From NCBI GenBank assembly GCA_021234155.1, contig JAJEKV010000013.1, forward strand, positions 2,821,252-2,885,251: a stretch of DNA of 64,000 nt. The letters run 5' to 3'. The stretch's first letter is position 1, and each line of letters begins with the position of its first letter. Source of the DNA: Isoetes taiwanensis (Eukaryota > Streptophyta > Lycopodiopsida > Isoetales > Isoetaceae). The notes under the pieces were generated by a model. That model searched no databases. It had not been told where the DNA came from and saw only the letters and a list, made by a program, of their open reading frames with translations. Positions 22,480 through 34,834 of the stretch are shown here, piece by piece. A program made the translations under genes and the position numbers.

Positions 22480-23400
22480 CATGGGCATATAGCGTCTAGC
22501 TAATGGGAAGGCAGCACATTTAGATGGCATGCAGGCAGAACTTCTGAAACGGGCTGGGCCTCTACTGGTGCCTGTCCTCACATCATTGTTCAATAAAGCA
22601 TTGCGAGAAGGCTTCCCTACACAATGGACCACTAGTAGGGTAGTGCCCATATACAAAGCAGGGGACCCTCAATGCCCACCCAACTACCGTACTATTATGG
22701 TCAGCTCTCTCTTTGCAAAACTGTTGGCTGGCATCCTTGAGCAGTGGCTGACAATATGGGCAGAGGAAACGGAGGTGCGAGCTCTCACACAAGCAAGTTT
22801 TTGGCCCAGACATTCCACCATTAATCATATCTTCACTCTGCGCACATTGATTGAAGATAGCAGGAATCGCCGGCAGAACCTGTACTGTTGTTTCGTGGAT
22901 TTTGCCAAAGCGTTCGGCCACGATTACCCGCAAAAGCTATGGGGACGACTAGGTGGCCGGGACCCCTCGACTACTGCGGTAATGCAAGATATAGGTCAGA
23001 CGAGGCATGCTCGCCGTATCACATCGGCAAAGACAGCCCGGTGATCGCGAGCATTGAGTCGCGTCAGGGTTGCCCCCTCTCCCCCACACTCTTTGGCCTA
23101 CATTGATCAGTTGGAAGATTGGCTCTCTGAACATGGAGGTGTGGGCGCACATCTCATGCATCACATAATCCGGCAACTCATATATGCTGACGATGTCAAC
23201 CTCATGGCCTATACCCGGGAGGACATGCAACGCCACCGGATGCTCTTGACACTTTTGCCAATTCTTTGGAATGCGAAGTTAACTTGGCCAAAACTAGGGT
23301 GCGCTAGTTGCATCATCCCGTCACCAAAGGCTTCCCACATTCACTTACCGGGGCAGGGAGGTAGAGGTGGCCCCGACCTACAAGTACTTGGGGATTGAGT
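22480..23400 (+). pseudogene. LINE ORF2 reverse transcriptase domain, broken
   Basis: It copies element RNA at the nicked target. 22529-22920 includes VVPIYKAGD, NYRTIMVSSLFAKLL, TINHIFTLRTLIED and CCFVDFAKAF (motif A Asp). The sequence then shifts frame; the expected motif B QGCPLSPTLF is split around 23065-23100. IRQLIYADDVNLMAY (23160-23210) holds the YADD active site. The second conserved part of motif A is altered (AFGHDYPQK where copy 3 has AFDTVPRQK). Decayed. Confidence 0.8.
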
Positions 23401-24421
23401 TCTCAACTACCACTCATTGGGATGTAGCTATCGGGTTGCGGGTCAACTGCTGGGTTGGAAAGCACTATATGCCATGCGAACAAATGACCACAAAGGCGAG
23501 TTGTATGCCCGGGTCCACTGATCACATTTGTTTGGGCCTTGGTTGAGGCGGTCCTTTGTATGGGGCGAAGTGTGGGGTCCGGTGATATCCCTCAACACAC
23601 GGAATGACTTTGGCAGGTGCGAGAAGGCCTTCTTGGCACGGGCCCCGGGGTGAAGTCCACAGTTCCGCACCAGATCCTACTCCAGAGATGGATTTCTACC
23701 CTTCAATGGGCTGCATTGGAACGCCATGTCGTTTACTTCCAAAAGGTGGTCGCTATGGCTGATACACGCTTGCCCCACCTTGCTTTGGCCACGGCGATGG
23801 GTCCCCAACGCCTGAAATCCTACTGGAAAAACAAGCAAGCTCAGTGGTTCTCACGCTGGGGTGTGTAGGCAAACAGATGCGTCCAGGTCAGGACAAAGAA
23901 AGATCGCGAGGCACTTAAACTGTACCTAGATGCTACTTTCCTTCGCAAGCTCTGGGATGAAGAGGCTCTGACGCACGTTAAGCTGGCACACTATCAGCAG
24001 CAAGTCAATCCTAGGCTCACAAGAGGCCCACACCAGTACTTGTACACCCAACTGCCCATGAAGAAGCGCAGACTTATAGCTTCCATTCGCACGGGTGCAC
24101 ATCGCCTCCGCATTGAAACAGGGCGTTGGGCTCGGGAACCATGAGAGCAAAGGCTTTGCCAGTGTTGCCACCAGGGCGCGATTGAGGATGAATGATCATG
24201 CCCTCCAGATCTGCCCAGCATTTGCCCATATTCGAGAGCGATATGTTCGATTACTAGTGCCTGGCCAGCCGTTGCATCAGTTATTGACTACGGCGTCAGT
24301 GGGATTGTTGGGGTCATACCTCCAGGAGGTTATGGATGCACGGACTCGTTTGTGTCCTACAGGACGATATTGAACTGTCCTATGCAATTGTACAATGTGC
24401 CAGCATACTTATTACTGCTAA

Positions 24422-24462
24422 GGTTTTTCCCTCGAAAACCCTTCGGGGCGGGGGTTTTTTAA
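24422..24462 (+). other. Conserved LINE 3' UTR hairpin
   Basis: 41 bases identical to 566-606 and 32910-32950, 80-110 bases before the element end. Confidence 0.6.
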
Positions 24463-24575
24463 TCCTGTCAGTAATATGCTTGCTGCTCTCTTTTTGTTTG
24501 GGTCCCATAGGCCAATTGGTCTCCGTGGACGCTAAAAACTATTCTATTCTATCAATAAAAAATATCTATTGCTAG

Positions 24576-26750
24576 GTTTGAGCTAAAACTTTTAGTATTA
24601 GTTCCAAGTTATTATCAAATATTTTCCATATTTGATCTCTAGATTTGTGCCTTGAAAATGAACTTCAAACACTATATTTCAAAGCTTCCCAAAGTTAAGA
24701 TAGCAATGCAAGATGAAACAAGGAAAAATATGAAAAGATATGACTAAAGAAGATCAAGATAGACTGCTATATCGATGCCAATTATTGGTCCACATGACCT
24801 CTCATTTAAAAGTCAAGCACATCATCATCTTAATCAATTCTTTAGAATATAGTTTATACCACATTATATATGATAACATTAGTTGATTGGGGAGAATTGT
24901 CTATCTAAAACTCGTGATATCGAAGCACAAAAATTATTAATAAGTAGTTAAGGGCTACTTTGAATGTATGAGAAAGTCCACTTACAACTTTCAAAGATTA
25001 TCTTATAGACGATGAGAAATCATAATATCATTGTAGAGGACAAAATGAATATAGCCAATGCAAATAAATAGAGAAATTTTCGTAATTTAGTTGGTTCAAT
25101 CTTGGACGTATAAATGGTCCATGCTTATTTATATTCAAATCTTATATATAATATATTATTCTAAAATGAAATTTAAGATATATATTTCCAACAAAGGTTC
25201 AAATTTACAAAAATTATAGCCTATCATAAAAATTGATCTACATGTACTATGGTCCTACTTAGACTACAACACTTTGGAGCAGCCACACATTGTCTAACTT
25301 TACAATAGTGGAAAGTAAGTAGGTTTCTTCATTTTTTTTTGAATAAGACCACATTAAGACCCTCAATATCTCTTTTTATCATATATTGAGCCATTTAAAG
25401 GCTTATGGGAGAAATGTAGTGCAATAAGTTAATATTTTAGGTGAACTATAAAAACAGGTACGGAAAGTCTTGATCTATTTGTTTATAATCATGGCTAAAC
25501 TTCGTGATATTGTCCTCTATTCATCATTAACCATCACTACCTACATCATTGTTGAGTTTTAGACCTATAAGGGTATAATCAATGCACTTTCGAACCTTTC
25601 TTTGTGTTCATCAGGTTATATTAGATCTTGTTTAGATCTAGCTAATGCATGGTTATACCCTAGTTACACTATATTTATGTTGATAAAGTAAATTCTTATA
25701 TAGAGTTAATTAGAATGCATCATTTACTATCCTTATGAGACTTATAAATGGGGTTTATTGAAGCACTTTAACTCATATTTTTATTTTGAATTCTGTACAA
25801 TAATTTCTTAAGTTAATAACGATACTAATAAAACATATAAACATATAAGAAATTCCTTGGACTATAGCTTGTCTAGTTAAGGACTCATTGTCACAAAAAT
25901 TAAGTCAAAACATGTAATAATAAGAGAGAAATAATTCTTGGACCTCATGCAGTATTTTTAAGCAAAATAGGGTTTGGCGACTTCAATTGATATCAAATGA
26001 TAGCGATCAAACATGGAAACATGCAAATTGATATGTTTTATCATGATATATCAATTAATTTCATATTTAGCAAGGTTTAGACACTTTTATGCTAGAAAAT
26101 TGAAGAATGCAGTTCTAGAGTGCTGTAAAAACTGTCAAAGTTTAAACAATCATATCAATATAACAGTGAATCCAGTGGTCATGAAATTTTCACGGGTCAT
26201 TAAGAATCAAGTGAAGACTCAAATAGTGGTGGTATATTTTAAAATTAAAATTTCTCTTGTGAGATATATCGGTTTAAGTGGCAGGAGATAGTGTTAAGGT
26301 TTTAGAATATGAAAAACGGAGGCTCGAATCTCTACCAAAATAACTCAACATCCTAATAAGACTACTTTAACCAATCTAACCAGTGAGCTAATGTGAGTAT
26401 TTTTTTTTAATCTTAAATCTATGTTTTTTTTATAATCACAGATTGAATTGTTTTAGGGATATGGTCTACGGTTTCAAGAATTATATCCATATCAAATCCC
26501 CCTGGAACCCCCTGTTATTTTGCTACATATTGACTTTACTCATAAGGGTTTTGTCAGCAAAATTATTGAATATTGGGATGAACCACGACAAAGTGAGATG
26601 CCTGAGAATCATGTGCAAGACTGGTTACTAAACTTAAGTAATATAACGTAGACTGGGATTGTGACCATGTTTCTTAAATTATTATCTATAAAAAACTTTG
26701 ATAAGGAAAGGGATTTTAATGGAGAAAGGTATACTTTCATAGCTATTGAC
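24576..26750. other. Intergenic, no gene seen
   Basis: Very AT-rich DNA. Around 26280-26450 (GAGGCTCGAATCTCT, GAGCTAATGTGAGTA, ATCTTAAATCTATG) it resembles 53460-53660, so a dispersed repeat is present in both. The GGCTCGAATCT in it looks like a Pol III B box, but no full tRNA-derived unit could be shown. Confidence 0.4.
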
Positions 26751-26751
26751 C

Positions 26752-27520
26752 TTGAAACCCTAGGCGCTCTGAAAGCCGGTCACACGTTTTCAATCATAAC
26801 TAGAGATCTGGAAGTCCGTTTCAGCCAAAATCTGTTGCTTTGGAAAGCCATCTCAGAGTTCTTTCTGTCGGTATGTGATTTGCATATGTTTCACTGATTT
26901 TTTTACATCAGAAACACAGATTTTCGGGCTGCAAATTGGGGTCCCAACAAACCCTGAAGTGCTGGTAGTGCTGCCCAAACACTTTTGATCATATCTGGAG
27001 ATCAAGAACTCCGTTTCTGCTGAAATTTATTGCGTTGGAAAGTCATCTCAGATTTCTTCCTATTGGTATGTAATTTGTATATGTTTTCAATAACTTTTCC
27101 TCTGCAAAAACTCGAATTTTCTGGCTGTAAATCGAAGGAGCAAAAAAACCCTGAAGTGCTCGTGGTATTGTCCACATATTTCTTATTGTATTTGGCGGAT
27201 TTTAACTCCGTTTCAGCTGAAATTTGTTTCATTGGAAAGCTCCCTCAATGATCTTTCTGAAGAGTTCTTTCAAAGATATTTTATGTTGCTAATGTTTAGA
27301 CAGGATTTCAGAGCAAAAAACAACAGATTTTCAGTGCTGGCTTTAGGGTTTCCATTGTTCGATTTTTCAGCACTATATACTTTTCTTCATATCTATTGAT
27401 CTGCAGCTCTGTTTTGGGAGCAATGCATATCATTGGAATTCTTGTTCTGTGATGATTATAAAGACATATGGTTTGTACACATTTGCTTAAGATCTGAGAG
27501 GAGAAAACAACAAGTTTTTT
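26752..27520. repeat. Diverged ~196-bp tandem repeat, about four units
   Basis: The motif CTCCGTTTC/AGC..AAATTTGTT..TTGGAAAGC recurs with anchors at about 26816, 27011, 27208 and 27409, that is every 195-201 bp. AAACCCTGAAGTGCT and TTTGTATATGTTTTC recur at the matching phase. The units differ by substitutions, so this is an old array. It ends close to the start of the LINE. Confidence 0.75.
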
Positions 27521-28029
27521 GCAACCCGATTTTAAGACGGGATTCAGAGGGTGTGATACCATCCAATCACCTTGGCTTAAAGCATTTACATGCTGAAGCC
27601 TTGCAGACGGGCATTTGTAAGGGGGAAAACCATTGCTTCTTTTCATTTCAGACAAGCGTCTGTAAGGTGGCAGAGGTTGCACTAGAGGCTGCCTTGATTT
27701 ATGCACTTGAGAACACTTTTCGGGACAGGTAATGCGTGAAGGTGAAAGAGCCTCGCACTTGCTTCTTGCACTTGGAAGCCTGCGCTTCCCGACATCGTGG
27801 AAGCTTTCAGGGGCGCCCCGTAAAAGACGAGAGGTTGTGCGTCATCAAAGTGCTTGGAGGCTTTCGGACAAGCGCCTCGTAAAGGTGACACCCTATTCAT
27901 GGCAACTCCAATTGATAGAAGAGCCGGACGAGCCTGCGGTCCCTTCATCCAACCCCCACGATATGCATGTGGATGGTGCTGATATACCCCCTCTACCTGG
28001 CAAAACTTCTGACATGACATAGATGCCCC

Positions 28030-29330
28030 CAATCGCAGCCGATGACACCGCAAAATTGCCAGTGCACACCGAAAAGAGAAGCTGGCAAAGTCTCGTGCAA
28101 CAAGCATAGCTCGGGCGGGCATATGACAGATACTCTAGCCTAGCGGCAAGCCATATCCGTGCTTCACCACCACCAAACCAGGTAGTTGAGGAGCACCGGA
28201 AGCAAAGTTCAAGCAATGGCGAGGGCAAATGAGAGCTCGAATTGCTTGCTTGGCGAGGAGGAAATGCGTGCCTCCGCACCCAAATTGCTCAAGAGGCAAA
28301 CCGGGTTATTGAAAACGGCGTGTTTCCGGCATGGAGACCGCGATACAAAGACTGGAAGATGGCCTTCACCTAGTGCACTCGAAAAGGCGTAAGGATAAAA
28401 AGTGCTGGCGACATGCAGAGGCCCGATAGATTCCTTGTACACCGCCATGGAAACCATGACCTGGGACAAGCAACGTGTTGAGCGGGGAGACAATGGTAAC
28501 CATCTCCGCCCGATCCCGGCCGAGGAGGCTGCCATCGCGTGATGCAAAAAGTCCGTGTCGCTTTTGAAGAGAGCCAGTCACAATTGAGAGCCCTTCAAAG
28601 TAGGGTCGAGACACAAGAAGTGGCCTCATCTGCAATGAACCCTATGCTGGACTCTCGCTTGCAGAAACTGGAGCATAGCTCCGCAGCCCAAGATCGTAAG
28701 ATGCAGGAGCTGAGGGCAGCCATTGCTGAACAAGGCAAGAGCCTCAATGCAGACGCTCATGAGCAATTGCAACGGTGCATGCGTGAATTGACAAGGCAGC
28801 AACAATTTCAGCAGGAGCTAAGCTCCCGGCTCCAGGAAGGAGAGACCACTATACACGCCCGCGGCCCATCCCTGCCCAAGAGTGCGCAAGACGTCAGCCA
28901 GGGCCGTCTACTACTGCACCCCCAAGTCGCTCCATGCCATCCCCGCCCCAACGTAGGCCACAGCCTATGCCCCGCCGACAGCAAACAACTCCTGTTGTGC
29001 CGGGCAGGATTGACCCAACAGTCAGAGAGCTCCAAGAACTGAGGCGGAGAAGCCACAATGTGGTGGTATGTGGCCTGACAGAAGAGGCAGGGGAGGACCT
29101 CATTAACCGGTTCCAAGTGTTGATTCTTGCTCGAATGACATTCCCCATGCCGGTAAACATTGTTTGGGCGAGACGCCATGGTGTCCAGCACCCAGACCGC
29201 CCACGGGTGGTCACGTTCACGATATCGAAATGCAAGTGAAAGCAGCCATCACGGGCCGGGGTAGGCGGCTAAAGGGAACTGCCACGTATGTTGACCAGAC
29301 CCGCCTCGCCCAACAAGAAGACCGGCAGCC
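28030..29330 (+). pseudogene. LINE ORF1, RNA-binding protein, broken
   Basis: ORF1 proteins coat LINE RNA as trimers. 28070-28100 reads KRSWQSLVQQA. 28539-28850 encodes a long heptad-like, Gln/Glu/Leu-rich coiled coil (LRALQSRVETQE, LQKLEHSSAAQDRKMQEL). After a shift, 28934-29239 reads a Pro/Arg-rich linker, then RRSHNVVVCGLTEEAGEDL and RPRVVTFTISK, the usual layout of an L1 ORF1 RRM. LKGTATYVDQTR follows to about 29300. Stops and at least three frame changes. Confidence 0.7.
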
Positions 29331-29639
29331 ACGAAGTTGGCCAAAGTTAAAAGCATTCGTAGACAAGGAGGAGCCGGGCGGGACTGGATTGGGGCAAAGA
29401 TGCAAATTTTCGTGCCGCAGAATGTCGCTCTGATAATCTTGCTAACCCTCCCCCTCCAGGCTGCCTCTGGCCGGGCCACTTGCCTGGGCTCGCTACAGCC
29501 GCGCCGCCTCTGCTCAAGTTGCCTCACCTTTCGTTTGCTTTCGCGCATCAAAGCCGCTTCCACTTCGCCACCGCCTGGCGGCTAGCGTTGAATCTCCTCC
29601 ACCGCCGCTTTGCCAGCAAATAGGAATTGTGCCTCGCAT

Positions 29640-30640
29640 GGTCTCCCGGAATTGTCGGGGCTTCCCATGGCGAAGGGAGATAGTCTCAACTTCGGTTGCT
29701 CGAGACATGGATCTCATCTTCCTCATGGAAACATGGGAGCATGCAGGACACAGGATACCTGACTTGCCAGGGGGGTTGCCTGCTACTACCGAACAACCTT
29801 GGCACAATCAATCTCCTTGTTCAAGACAGACAAGCACAACCGGTACCTGTGGGTGCGTGTGCAAACCGCAGAGGAGACCCTCTTTGTGGCAGCCTGCTAC
29901 TTTCCACATGCAGAAAGCAACTTCTATCACACCCACTCGGATGTGGATAGGCTGGACCCCTATGTCGATCTATATGATGACATCAAAGATAAGCAGCGGT
30001 TAATGTGTCATACTCCTTGGAGACTTCAATGCGCGCACCGGGGTAGAACAACCCATGAGATTTGATCCCTTGACTGATGATATATTGCAGTTGCATCCTG
30101 CAGAAGGAGCTTGGCCACGGACATCAGATGACAATCAGGTCACGCGCTATGGTCGACAGTTGCTTTTGCTTTGCAGTATCTTTGACCTGGTAATCTGCAA
30201 TGGACTAGCACAGTGGCCTTCCACCCGCAAGAGCACTTGTAGGCAGGAAAACCAGGGGGGCGGATCTAGTGTGGTGGACTATGTCTTTGGTGCTGGAAAG
30301 CAGATATGCATGTCATCAAGCACTTTCGTGTAATAGGGATGAAGAGATCGACTCAGACCACTTACCACTTTACTTGAAGTTGGCTTGGCAGGTTGTGCGA
30401 ACCCCCGGTGCAACAACTCCTCACATGCCTCAGCTGCGATTGGATTATGAACATGCAGGGGCTTATGCCCAGATGCTTATAGATGACCTGGCAGAAATTT
30501 TGCAATATCCTATACTAGAGCAACAGACAGGCCGGCTGACTGATGTGCTTAGGACTGCGGCAGAGAGGTGCTTTGGGATAAGCCACCCGCAACGGACCTC
30601 CGTGAACACAACCTTCCCACGCGAATCAATGGTTTGATGC
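29640..30640 (+). pseudogene. LINE ORF2 endonuclease domain, broken
   Basis: It reads NCRGFPWRREI, MDLIFLMETWEHAG, YLWVRVQTAEETLFVAACYFPHAE, a GDFNAR motif in a shifted frame near 30027, GSSVVDYVFGAG and DSDHLPLYLKL (about 30350-30375), so the last catalytic SDHLP motif is kept. The domain runs over about four frames. It aligns with 21093-22060. Confidence 0.8.
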
Positions 30641-30949
30641 AGTGCAAGGAACACAAACGCGGGCTCCGCCAAGTCACCCGCTTTTACGCCCACATGCAAT
30701 CGACAAGATCGCATCTTCCTTAAAGCTAAGAAAGCCGGTACATTGCAACAAGCATCAAAAGAAATGTTTTACCTCACGGGCGTCATCCCGGGACCTCTGG
30801 CGAAGGGTTCTTAGAAAGCCAAGTCAGCCCCGGGGAATATCACTCCGAAAGCGGTGGAGACAATATTTGCAACAGCTATCGACCCTCGGGGTGCACATGC
30901 AAAGATTACCCTTGCAAGAAGGCCCAGTCTTTGGAAATCCGCAGATTGA

Positions 30950-32790
30950 GGGCGTGGAACAAGGCTTGCGGCGTCTTGCCAATGGGAAAGCCCCGGACTT
31001 GGATGGTATGCATTGCGTAATTGCTTAAGTGGGCGAGTCCATAATACCGATGACGACGCCTTGTTCAACAAGGCATTACGGGAAGGTTTTCCACGCGGTG
31101 GACCAATAGCGAAGTTGTTCCCATATATAAGGCAAGTGACCCCACTTTGCTGATCAATTATCAAACAATCATGGTTCGGTGTTTGCAAAATTGCTTCTTT
31201 GGGATTCTCGAGCATCGGTTGATGGGCAGAGGCGGCAGAGGTGCGGGCCCTCACCAGTGCAGATTCGACCCAAAGACTCAACCATTGACCACATCTTCAC
31301 GTTGCGAACTTCGATTGAAGACTGGCCGAGGAGCAGGAACCGTCGGGATCTATATTGTTGCTTTGTGGATTTTGCGAAGGCGTTTGACACTGTGCCTCGG
31401 CAAAAACTATGGGCAAGACTGCAACAGCTGGGGGTTCCTGTAGATTTGCAGAATGCAGTGTATAGACTATACGAAAGATGCTCAGGTCGGTTGCAGCAGA
31501 CAAGCCAACCATTTGATAGTAGTATCGGGGTTCGTCAGGGATGCCCTCTCTCCCCAACATTGTTTGGGCTTTACATTGATCAATTGGAGAGCTGGCTTGC
31601 TGATAATGGGGGTGATGGAGCTCACCTTATCTATTAGATCAGACAGTTAATATATGCTGATGATGTGGACCTCCTAGCTTGCACACCAGCAGACATGCAA
31701 CGACATCTCGATGCCCTGGGCACATTCTGCCAAGCAACTGATATGCGCGTCAACCTGGCCAAGACTAAGGTGGTTTTCATATCATCTTCACGTCAGCCGA
31801 GGATCCCCTCCTTCAGTTACCGAGGCCAAAATGTGGAAGTTGCATCCACATACAAATATTTGAGAGTGGAGTTTCCTTCTACTATGCACTGGGACACATC
31901 CATACGGCTACGAGTGACGGCAGGCTGGAAGGTACTATATGCAAAGCAAAACAATAGTCATAGAGCGGAGTTGTATGATTGGGCCCATCAGTCACACCTG
32001 TTCAAGGCCTTAGTGGAGCCTGTCCTTTTATACGGGGTGGAAGTATGGAGCCCAGTAATATCACTTGCTACTTGGAATGACTTGGAGCAGGTCCAGAAAG
32101 CCTTCTTAGTACGAGCACTAGGGGTGAAGTCCACAGTCCCATATCAAATTCTACTGCAGGAGACAGGATTCTTGCCTCTTCAGAGGGCGGCCCTTGATCG
32201 CCACATTGTCTATTTTCAGAAGGTGGTCAATATGGACGATGCTCGTCTCCCTAAACTAGCTTATATCATGGCAATGGAGCCGCAGCGCCTCAAGGCCTGC
32301 TGGAGGGAAAGGAGAGCTCAATGGTTGACTAGATGGAATGTGCAGGAGCACAGGTGCATACATGTGCAAACAGAGGCAGATCGCCATAGCTTGAGGCAAT
32401 ATCTTGACGCTTGCTTCCTCAGCAAGCTTTGGGATGCCAATGCCCTTGAACAGGTCAAGACAGCACACTACCAGCGCCACATAAATCCCACATTGGAACG
32501 AGGCCCGCAATGCTACCTGCGTACCCACTTGCCCATGAAAAGGCGCAGACTCATTGCCTCCATTCGCACAGGGGCACATCATCTTCGAATTGAGACGGGC
32601 AGATGGATTGGTGAGCCACGCCAGGACAGGCTCTGTCAATGCTACCAAATGGGAGGTCATTGAGGATGAATCTCATACCCTTCAAAGTAGCCCAGCATAT
32701 GACCAAATTCGGACACGATATGCTGAGTTGGTCAGACCTGGCCAGCCGTTACATGTGACATTGAGCACAGCATCCGTACGGGTGCTGGGA
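30950..32790 (+). pseudogene. LINE ORF2 reverse transcriptase and C-terminus
   Basis: Motifs in order: GLRRLANGKAPDLDGMH (30965), TIDHIFTLRTSIED, CCFVDFAKAFDTVPRQ (motif A), GVRQGCPLSPTLFGLYID (motif B, 31530), IRQLIYADDVDLLA (motif C, 31640), MRVNLAKTKVVFIS (motif D). A stop (TAG, 31636) splits B from C. From 31665 to 32663 the frame is open for 332 codons: thumb, then RRRLIASIRTGAHHLRIETGRW and RLCQCYQMG. The end of the Cys/His region (IEDESHTLQSSPAY) is in another frame to about 32800. All catalytic motifs are present, although the frame is broken. Confidence 0.85.
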
Positions 32791-32909
32791 TCATATCTTT
32801 AGGAGGTTATGGACATGCGAGATCAGCTATGTCCTCGGGCATACACTTGACATGTATATATACATTGATGTATACTTGTACAGTTTGACAGCATTCTTAT
32901 TATTGCCAC

Positions 32910-32950
32910 GGTTTTTCCCTCGAAAACCCTTCGGGGCGGGGGTTTTTTAA
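32910..32950 (+). other. Conserved LINE 3' UTR hairpin
   Basis: The third identical 41-base copy, about 75 bases before the GTGGACGATAAA end and the ATTCTC tail. Confidence 0.6.
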
Positions 32951-33055
32951 CCCGGACAGTAATAAGTTTGATGCGCTCCTTATGGGTCCCATAGGCCGAT
33001 TGGCCTCAGTGGACGATAAAAAAGCATTCTCATTCTCATTCTCATTCTTAAAGTG

Positions 33056-33741
33056 AATAATACAAGCATGAGCCTTTCTCTATGGGGAGAAAGAAGTTTA
33101 AAGTTATGGAAAACCTGGCCTAAGAGGGTATAAGCCAGTGCCAATGTAGCACCAGGGTTGTGAGAGTGTGCATAGGAAGTTTCCCATTACGAAGGGTAAA
33201 TCCTTTTTGGAATTGTAAGAACCTAGGAATTAGGCTAAACTGATGCTTATGGTAGCTATGGTAAGATGGCTATGGCATTGAGGCTTTAATGGTTTGATGA
33301 GTTCTCTAGCTAATCAATGGGACAATTTGATTACATAGATAATTCAGAAGATATGGACTGTTCTACTTAATGTTGAGCTTGTTGTCGTTATATTGAAAGG
33401 AGGTAGCTTGATGTGTGTGGATTAGGTGTGACGACAATAACAAAAGTATTAAGTCTATGGGAACTAAAAGATATGGCTTGGCTATATAAATAAATAACTA
33501 AAGTTAAGGAAGAAAATTAAGGAATGCTAAATGGACATTGTTGATATATCTAATTAAGGGGATAATTGATACAGAAACGTGGGATACTTCTAAAGAGAGC
33601 CTTGAGAAGCTTATGGGAGATTCTGGACATAATTCTGGCATGGGATCCCTGTGGGTCTGATGAGATGCATGAAGCATGTTCTAGTGGCTAGTCCATTGGG
33701 TTAGCAATTAAGAGATCTTGTGCTCAAATCTCTGGGGGTTT
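33056..33741. other. Intergenic, no gene seen
   Basis: No supported ORF. At 33678-33735, TAGTGGCTAGTCC and GTGCTCAAATCTCTG resemble Pol III A and B boxes, so a SINE fragment is possible but not shown. Confidence 0.35.
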
Positions 33742-33985
33742 CAAAAAGAATAGAATAGATTGTTTATCGTCCACGGAGACCAATTGGCCTATGGGACCCA
33801 AACAAAAAAAGAGCAGCAAGCGTATTACTGTCAGCCGTATTCAATAACTCATGCAACGGCTGGCCAGTCACTAGTAACCGAAGATACCGCACTCGGATAT
33901 GGGCAAACGCTGGGCAGATTTGGAGGGCATGACATTCATCTTCAATGGCGCCCTGGTGACAACTAAGTAGCAAATACAACATTTC
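33742..33985 (-). mobile_element. LINE fragment with internal deletion
   Basis: On the minus strand, CHQGAIEDECHALQICPAF and VRYLRLLVTGQPLHELL match the LINE C-terminus. The sequence then jumps, next to a GACAGTAATA/GTCAGTAATA-like segment, straight to the last ~60 bases, so the hairpin-bearing middle is missing. It ends GGTCTCCGTGGACGATAAA with an ATTCTATTCT tail. Confidence 0.75.
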
Positions 33986-34834
33986 TTATATTCGAGTATG
34001 TAGCAAACATAAATTGCTACAATACACATGTTACAGTCCAAGGGCAAGTTGCGCTTGCAGGCCTTGGGACCGGGAGTTTGCCTTGGAAGTGCCACCCAGT
34101 GGCCTAGGAACGTGTGATGCTCCCAGATCTATACAATGCTCCTATCGTATATAAATATGACTACATCATCCTGGTAAGGCCCACCGTCATACTCGGACCA
34201 CTTGGGATGGCCAAGTGTCCGGGCGAGGAACACGGAGGTGTCATTCGTCCCACGTCCTCTATGGGAAATCCTATACAGCGGAAGCATACATATACGTTAG
34301 CATACAACAATCATGTTATAATAATATACCACCACGAAGGGTGGCCCATCCATCATCCTCCACAAAGAGATAATACAACCATAATAATATGAGATAAACT
34401 CCATGACAAGGCACTACTCAGGCCCAGACCTCAAGGGGTCAACTGATGGCCATGGCCTCAAGATATCAACAGACGGAAGTATAACATGGCGTTGACTGGC
34501 ATAAGACAATGGCTAGGGTAGTCCACTCCATCCGCCCCTTCTGTGCACACTTTGCAGATAGGCTGAATCATGCTATGACGTGCTTGTAGCCCTCCGGAAA
34601 CGCAATCCCAAGGAATCACCCTACGGGACTACTCTGGGTTACATCTCCCCAGTCTGATGAGGCAGGTCAGAGAGGTGTCTCCTCCCCGAGCATGATGGAT
34701 CCCTGGGTGTACTAGAGAACATGCGCCCCTTCAGTGACCCCCGCATCCATACCCGACTTACTCCCCTAAATCTAAAGGCTGGCAGGTTCGAGTCCAGGAC
34801 GTCCATATAGGCACGTCTCCTGCGACCTAGGGGG
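33986..34834. other. Unassigned, possible old element sequence
   Basis: Higher GC than its surroundings, no supported ORF. GCAGGTTCGAGTCCAGGACGTCCA-like sequence at 34781-34805 resembles a tRNA 3' end but lies 29 bases from the LTR edge. Confidence 0.35.

Larger units (their letters stand above)
20520..24575 (+). mobile_element. LINE copy 2, 5' truncated
   Basis: It aligns with the copy at 27725-33055 from about 29045 of that copy onward (AATGTGGTGGT...GAGGAGGCAGG), so it lacks the start of ORF1. Order: end of ORF1 RRM-like region (20530-20740), endonuclease (21093-22060), reverse transcriptase (22480-23400), C-terminal region (23600-24330), 3' hairpin and a short ATTCTATTCT tail. Many frameshifts and stops; no long intact ORF. 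It cannot encode its own enzymes. Confidence 0.85.
27725..33055 (+). mobile_element. LINE copy 3, longest copy
   Basis: A non-LTR retrotransposon with ORF1 (coiled coil then RRM-like region), ORF2 (APE endonuclease, reverse transcriptase, C-terminal Cys/His region), a 3' UTR with a 41-base conserved hairpin and a tail of ATTCTC repeats (33025-33050). The exact 5' end is not visible; 27725 is where ORF1-like sequence could begin. It is less decayed than the copy at 20520 and keeps a 332-codon intact stretch, but has many stops. Clade uncertain: the domain order fits L1-like or related APE LINEs. Confidence 0.85.

Noticed and set aside
30950-32790. Active autonomous LINE
   Set aside because: Catalytic motifs survive, but stops and frameshifts occur in ORF1, endonuclease and RT.
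33678-33745. tRNA-derived SINE
   Set aside because: A- and B-box-like words are present, but no target duplications or second copy in the window support a unit.
34781-34805. Second primer-binding site or a tRNA gene
   Set aside because: It resembles a tRNA T-loop and CCA end, but the 29-base gap to the LTR edge is too large for a primer site and no tRNA cloverleaf fits upstream.
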